From JBGVSA01 sp047605765 (lineage in GTDB: Bacteria; Pseudomonadota; Gammaproteobacteria; Burkholderiales; Rhodocyclaceae): DNA of 25,938 nt. The number at the start of each line of letters is the position of its first letter. Position 1 is the stretch's first letter. A program made the translations under genes and the position numbers. The DNA is taken from assembly GCA_047605765.1 (NCBI GenBank), contig JASGFB010000067.1, forward strand, positions 1 to 25,938, in the 5' to 3' direction. This document shows positions 22,313-25,938 of this stretch, in pieces. Under the pieces are notes generated by a model. It was not told the DNA's origin. It worked only from the letters and a program-made list of their open reading frames with translations, and searched no databases.

Positions 22313-23203
22313 TTACTGCATCAGCGACAGAACCAGCTGCGACATGCTGCTGCTTTGCTTGAGCATCGAGGTGCTGGCTTGCATCAGCAGTTGCTTGGAG
22401 GTCATGTTGGCCGTTTCCGACGCATAGTCGACGTCCATGATGCGGCTACGGGCCTGCGTCGTGTTGGTGCTCATGTTCGACAGGTTGTTGTAGACGTGGT
22501 CGAGGCGGTTAGACGCGGCACCCAGCGAAGCGCGCAGCGAGCTGACGTCGTCCAGGGCCTTGGAGATGTCGTCGATCTTGGTGTTGGCCGCGGTGGTGGT
22601 GGCGATTTCGGTGCCGGCGGTGGTCACGGCGGTGGCCGAGTAGTGCGAGCTCAGGCCCGTCAGCTTGGTGGCCAGGCCGGTCAGCGAGGCGCTGACGTCG
22701 ACCGACATGGTTTCGGACTTGGCCGCGCCGATCTGGAAGGTCATGGCGGCGGACAGCTTGCCGGCCGAACCGTCGACCGTGGTGCCGCTGGAGAACAGGT
22801 TGGCGCCGCCGAACGAGGTGTTCTTGACGATGTTGGCCAGTTCTTCGCCCAGCGCATCGTATTCCGATTGCATGGACTTCTTGTCGTCGACGCTGCTCGA
22901 ATCGGAGGCCGCTTCGGTCGACAGATCCTTCATGCGCAAGAGGATGTCGGCCACTTCATTGAAGGCGCCTTCAGCCGTCTGCATCATCGAGATGCCGTTT
23001 TGCGTGTTGCGCATCGCCACGGCCATGCCGCGCGTCTGCGAGTTCAGGCGCGTGGCGATCTGCAGGCCGGCGGCGTCGTCCATCGCCGAATTGATGCGAT
23101 AGCCCGTACCCAGGCGCGTCATCGAGGTGGACAGTTGCTTCTGGACGCTGCCCACCGCGTTTTGCGAGGTCAGCGCCGCTGCATTGGTATGAAGACTCAA
23201 CAT
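22313..23203 (-). CDS. fliC: Flagellin (LafA-type, short), 296 aa
   Basis: The protein has conserved D0/D1 ends: MLSLHTNAAALTSQNAVGSVQKQLSTSMTRLGTGYRINSAMDDAAGLQIA at the N-terminus, and DVDYASETANMTSKQLLMQASTSMLKQSSSMSQLVLSLMQ at the C-terminus. The middle is only about 100 residues and Ser/Thr/Ala-rich, so the outer D2/D3 domains are almost absent. Small size and the MLSLHTN start match lateral flagellins (LafA). The ATG at 23203 has AGGAG 8 nt upstream. The gene stands alone and ends in a strong terminator. It is likely transcribed by FliA, though no clear sigma-28 site is visible upstream. The filament would be exported by the apparatus encoded in this window and chaperoned by FliS. Confidence 0.96.
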   Translation of the reverse strand: MLSLHTNAAALTSQNAVGSVQKQLSTSMTRLGTGYRINSAMDDAAGLQIATRLNSQTRGMAVAMRNTQNGISMMQTAEGAFNEVADILLRMKDLSTEAASDSSSVDDKKSMQSEYDALGEELANIVKNTSFGGANLFSSGTTVDGSAGKLSAAMTFQIGAAKSETMSVDVSASLTGLATKLTGLSSHYSATAVTTAGTEIATTTAANTKIDDISKALDDVSSLRASLGAASNRLDHVYNNLSNMSTNTTQARSRIMDVDYASETANMTSKQLLMQASTSMLKQSSSMSQLVLSLMQ

Positions 23204-23374
23204 GGCAATACTCCTATTGGAATCAGACAGTCGGAGCACTGTTTTCAGCGCCCTCTCCAGCACAGGGCGACGCCACCTGGCAGCCACTTAAATCTATTTG
23301 AGCGAGCCCATCGCGCACATCCGGCCTTGGGTTAGAGTGCAACGTTCGAATTCAGACGATATGAGGTCCAATCG
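23204..23374. promoter_or_regulatory. Divergent promoter region of flagellin and the DUF2141 gene
   Basis: These 171 bp lie between divergent starts. A sigma-28-like pair was sought upstream of flagellin. The best spaced pair (GAAA, 15 nt, TCTGATTC) ends next to the ribosome site, and another (TCAAATAG...GCCAGG) matches poorly, so neither is convincing. A 5-bp inverted repeat (ACAGT/ACTGT) is present near 23228-23243. The DUF2141 ribosome site GAGG lies 8 nt before its ATG. Confidence 0.4.
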
Positions 23375-23824
23375 ATGCAAGCGAAGATTCGGCGAACGGC
23401 GCGCCTGGCCACCCTCGGATGGGTGCTGGGTGCCTGGCTGGGGACCGCGGGCGCGCAACAGACGGCGCCGCTGGAAGTGGTGCTGACCGGGGTGCATTCG
23501 GCCACCGGCACGGTGCGGGTCGGCCTCTATCGCGATCCGGCGACCTTCCGGAAAGAAGCGCAGGCGGTCAAGGTGGTGGAAGTCCCGGCCGCGCAAGGCG
23601 ATGTACGCGTACAGGTCGACGGGCTGCCCGCCGGGCGCTACGCCATCATGGCCTACCACGACGAGAACGCGAACCAGAAGCTCGATCTGCGCCTGGGCAT
23701 GTTCCCCATCGAAGGCTACGGGCTGTCGAACAACCCGAGCGTGATCGGCCCGCCCAAGTTCGACGACAGCGCCTTCACCCTGGCCCCCGCCGGGGGCAGC
23801 ATCACCATGGAAATGCGCTACTAG
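23375..23824 (+). CDS. Secreted DUF2141 family protein
   Basis: This 149-aa protein has an N-terminal signal peptide of about 27 residues (RRTARLATLGWVLGAWLGTAGA, cleavage near AGA-QQ). The rest matches DUF2141: LEVVLTGVHSATGTVRVGLYRDPATF, then GLPAGRYAIMAYHDENANQKLD, GMFPIEGYGLSNNP, and GPPKFDDSAFTL. Family members are extracytoplasmic beta-sandwich proteins of unknown role. It has its own terminator downstream and is not part of the flagellar operons. Its place between flagellin and the chemoreceptor may be chance. The ribosome site and the start are clear. Confidence 0.85.
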   Translation: MQAKIRRTARLATLGWVLGAWLGTAGAQQTAPLEVVLTGVHSATGTVRVGLYRDPATFRKEAQAVKVVEVPAAQGDVRVQVDGLPAGRYAIMAYHDENANQKLDLRLGMFPIEGYGLSNNPSVIGPPKFDDSAFTLAPAGGSITMEMRY

Positions 23825-23890
23825 TCCACGCCGCCGTTTTTGCCGCGCCGCCCGACCGGCGGCCGACAAACGGCATCAAACGCATGTCAG

Positions 23891-23920
23891 ACGTGCAAAT
23901 CGACGGTTTGCACGTTTTTT
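23891..23920 (+). terminator. Rho-independent terminator after the DUF2141 gene
   Basis: ACGTGCAAA (23891-23899) pairs perfectly with TTTGCACGT (23907-23915) around a 7-nt loop, followed by a run of T (23915-23920). It lies 67 nt after the DUF2141 stop and in front of the chemoreceptor. Confidence 0.93.
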
Positions 23921-23947
23921 CTGGACTTGTTCTACCGTCCGGCGCCT

Positions 23948-23975
23948 GTGACAACTTAACCACTTCAGTTATCGT
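23948..23975 (+). promoter_or_regulatory. Candidate sigma-70 promoter for the chemoreceptor gene
   Basis: A -35-like GTGACA (23948-23953), 16-nt spacing and -10-like TATCGT (23970-23975) precede the chemoreceptor ATG by 56 nt. The -10 matches 4 of 6, so the call is tentative. No sigma-28 site was seen. Confidence 0.35.
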
Positions 23976-24031
23976 GGCGCGTGTCGTTCCTTGACGTTCC
24001 CCCAGTTGTCATTCGAACGAAAGAAGACGCG

Positions 24032-25648
24032 ATGAAGTTGTCCTCCCGCTTGATCATCATCGTCGCCACCAGCGTGCTCGGCCTGCTGGTAGTCGGCGGC
24101 ATCGGACTATCCAGTCTGCGCAGCTCGCTCCTGGCGGAGCGGCACATGCAGATCGAAAACCTGCTCAAGATGTCGGCGGGTCTGCTCAACAGCCTGCAGG
24201 CCCAGGAGCAGGCGGGCACGCTGTCGCACGAAGACGCCCAGAAACAGGCGGTGCAGGCCCTCTCCGGCCTGCGCAACGGCAATAACTACGTGTTCGCGCG
24301 CAACGCCGACGACGTCTTCGTGGCGCACGTGAATCCGGATCGCGTCGGCAAGGTGGACAAGGGCAACAAGCTGCCCGACGGCCGTTTCATCGTTGACGCC
24401 TACCGTGATGCGCTGGCGCAACAGGGCGACATCGCCTACCTGGACATCCTGCAGGCCAAACCCGGCGCAAAGGAAGGCGACGTCTCCAACAAGCTCAATG
24501 GCGTGATGGTCTTCAAGCCTTGGGGCTGGACGCTGGGCACGGGCTTCTTCACCGACGACATCGATTCGGCCTTCCGCTCGTACGCACTGATGACGCTGCT
24601 GGCCGGCCTGCTGATCCTCGGCATCACCATCGGCGTGTCGGCCTACTCGGCGCGCGCGATCTATGCGCGCCTGGGCGGCGAGCCGGATTATGCGGCGCGC
24701 ATGGTCAGCGCCGTGGCGGCGGGGGATCTGTCGCAGCATCTGGCCGCCGCGCCGGCCGGCAGCCTGATCGCCGCCCTCGGCGAGATGCAGGTGAGCATGA
24801 AGAGCATGATCGGCCAGGTGCACGGCCAATCGGTGGCCCTGGCGGATGCCGCCCGCGATATTGAAAACACCATGGAGCAACTGAGCCAGGCGGCGCAGAG
24901 TTCGTCCGACGCCACGGCGTCGACCGCCGCATCGGTGGAAGAGATGGCCGTCAGCGTGGGCATGATCGCCGACAGCGCGCGCGAAACCGAGGACCACTCC
25001 TTGCGCGCCGTGAATCTGGCGCAGGAAGGCCAGTCGCAAGCGGCCGCCGCCACCCATGAGATCCAGCGCATCGCCACCGAGGTGGAATCGGCGAGCGTTC
25101 AATTGGCCGAGCTGGTCACGCGCAGCCGCCAGATCGACGGCATCGCCAACGAGATCAAGGAAATCGCCGACCAGACCAACCTGCTGGCGCTGAATGCGGC
25201 CATCGAAGCGGCGCGCGCTGGCGAACAGGGCCGTGGTTTTGCGGTGGTGGCGGACGAGGTGCGCAAGCTGGCCGAGCGTACGTCCAAGTCGACGCAGGAA
25301 ATCGCGGTGACGATCCAGGCCATCCAGCACGACACCGGCGCGATGGTCGACAGCATGCAGGCGGTGACGCCGCAGGTGGCGCGCGGGGTGGACATGGCCG
25401 AAGCGGCGGCGGCGTCGCTGCGCCAGATCAGCGAGAGCGCGGGTTCAACGCTGGATAAGATTCGCGACGTGGCGCGTGCTACGGCCGAGCAGAACGCTGC
25501 CAGCAACAACATTGCCGCGCAGGTGGAGCGTTTTGCCAGCATGGCGGATGAGTCGGATCACGCGGTGCGTGGGGCGCATGCGTCGGTGGCGTCGTTGAGT
25601 ACGATGGCGGGGGAGATCAATGCCGCGTTGGGGCGGTTCAGGCTGTAG
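24032..25648 (+). CDS. Methyl-accepting chemotaxis protein with a periplasmic sCache domain
   Basis: This 538-aa receptor has a membrane segment at about 7-29, a periplasmic single Cache domain at 35-180 (NNYVFARNADDVFVAHVNPDRVGK, and FKPWGWTLGTGFFTDDID at its end) and a second membrane segment at about 185-205. A HAMP-like linker and a long cytoplasmic signalling coiled coil follow. The hairpin tip shows NLLALNAAIEAARAGE and GFAVVADEVRKLAERT, the receptor signature that binds CheA and CheW. No NWETF-type CheR tether is at the C-terminus. The start at 24032 (MKLSSRL) is preferred over an upstream one at 23981 because it begins the membrane helix; the preceding AAAGAAG is a possible ribosome site. 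It sits alone between two terminators. The ligand cannot be told. Confidence 0.93.
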   Translation: MKLSSRLIIIVATSVLGLLVVGGIGLSSLRSSLLAERHMQIENLLKMSAGLLNSLQAQEQAGTLSHEDAQKQAVQALSGLRNGNNYVFARNADDVFVAHVNPDRVGKVDKGNKLPDGRFIVDAYRDALAQQGDIAYLDILQAKPGAKEGDVSNKLNGVMVFKPWGWTLGTGFFTDDIDSAFRSYALMTLLAGLLILGITIGVSAYSARAIYARLGGEPDYAARMVSAVAAGDLSQHLAAAPAGSLIAALGEMQVSMKSMIGQVHGQSVALADAARDIENTMEQLSQAAQSSSDATASTAASVEEMAVSVGMIADSARETEDHSLRAVNLAQEGQSQAAAATHEIQRIATEVESASVQLAELVTRSRQIDGIANEIKEIADQTNLLALNAAIEAARAGEQGRGFAVVADEVRKLAERTSKSTQEIAVTIQAIQHDTGAMVDSMQAVTPQVARGVDMAEAAAASLRQISESAGSTLDKIRDVARATAEQNAASNNIAAQVERFASMADESDHAVRGAHASVASLSTMAGEINAALGRFRL

Positions 25649-25938
25649 GGGGGATGTGGGGCCGGGCGATGCTTGCCCGGCTCTTGCTGTTTGGATCGTT
25701 GTTGTTGATGTGGCGTTCTTGCTGGGGTGCGTTGGCCGGGGCTTGGTTGCCTGGCGTCTGTGCTGCCTTGGATCGTTGCTGTTCTTGGTGTGGCGTTCTT
25801 ACTGGCGTACGTTGGCCGGGGCTTATCGCCCGGCTCTTGCTGCGTGGGCCTTCGCTGTTTTTGGCTGCTTTGGTCTTGCTAAGGTGCGTTGGCCGGGTCT
25901 CGCCCCGGCGGGCGAGTTACTTTCTTGTATCGACAAGA
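25649..25938 (+). repeat. Tandem array of hairpin-bearing G/T-rich repeats, truncated at the window edge
   Basis: Four copies of a 74-80 bp unit carry a GCCGGG...CCCGGC hairpin starting at about 25661, 25735, 25815 and 25892. The copies share TGGATCGTTG, TGTGGCGTTCTT and GCGTTGGCCGGG blocks. They have no open frame worth calling. The first hairpin, 12 nt after the chemoreceptor stop, may end its transcript. The last copy runs into GTTACTTTCTTGT ATCG ACAAGA, the left part of a palindrome of the kind often found in betaproteobacteria, cut by the window end. Confidence 0.8.
25661..25681 (+). terminator. Hairpin after the chemoreceptor gene, possible terminator
   Basis: GCCGGGC (25661-25667) pairs with GCCCGGC (25675-25681) around a 7-nt loop. 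The following sequence is T-rich (TCTTGCTGTTT) but not a clean run, so termination may be partial. It is also the first unit of the repeat array. Confidence 0.5.

Noticed and set aside
1..25938. CRISPR arrays, tRNA, rRNA, insertion sequences, prophage genes
   Set aside because: None was found. The only repeats are the hairpin units at the right end and small inverted repeats.

Overview
The window carries a nearly complete flagellar gene cluster of the lateral (Flag-2, Laf) type, from a G+C-rich proteobacterium. A betaproteobacterium is the most likely host, judging from high GC3, the sCache-type chemoreceptor and the GTTACTTTCTT-type palindromes at the right end, but the sequence does not fix the genus. 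The Flag-2 assignment rests on gene order. fliE-F-G-H-I-J, then fliD-S-T-K-L-fliA-motA-motB, reproduces the Vibrio/Aeromonas/E. coli lfiEFGHIJ and lafBCDEFSTU blocks. The divergent fliM-N-P-Q-R-flhB-flhA block lacks fliO, and the flagellin is short and of the LafA type.

Layout. At the left edge is the 3' end of flgA on the + strand. It converges with a 17-gene minus-strand array running from fliE (start 13932) to a stand-alone glucosaminidase (end 553). Most junctions in this array are 1-14 nt overlaps, so it is probably one long transcription unit. It holds the basal body and export ATPase genes (fliEFGHIJ), the cap and chaperones (fliD, fliS, fliT), the hook ruler (fliK), fliL, sigma-28 (fliA), the stator (motAB), anti-sigma FlgM, chaperone FlgN and the muramidase. 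A 930-bp intergenic region (13933-14862) separates it from the divergent + strand operon fliMNPQR-flhBA (14863-21151). Then come a minus-strand FliK-like gene and a minus-strand flagellin with its own Rho-independent terminator, a + strand secreted DUF2141 protein with a terminator, and a + strand methyl-accepting chemotaxis protein. The right end is a tandem array of G/T-rich hairpin repeats.

Main discovery. The minus strand of the fliE-fliM intergenic region (about 14386-14471) carries a clear GEMM-I (cyclic-di-GMP-I) riboswitch aptamer. It sits just downstream of a plausible sigma-70 promoter and heads toward fliE through a long structured leader. In the classical Flag-2 loci this is where the sigma-54 activator gene lafK lies, and no lafK is present here. 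The simplest reading is that the lateral flagellar operon is controlled by c-di-GMP through RNA rather than by an enhancer-binding protein encoded at this position. Two overlapping hairpins at the aptamer's 3' edge look like a mutually exclusive switch.

Other points of interest are an EF-hand-like loop inside the cap protein FliD, an NPEH rather than NPTH autocleavage motif in FlhB, a FliM without a recognisable CheY-binding N-terminal peptide, and a glucosaminidase separated from the FlgJ rod domain.
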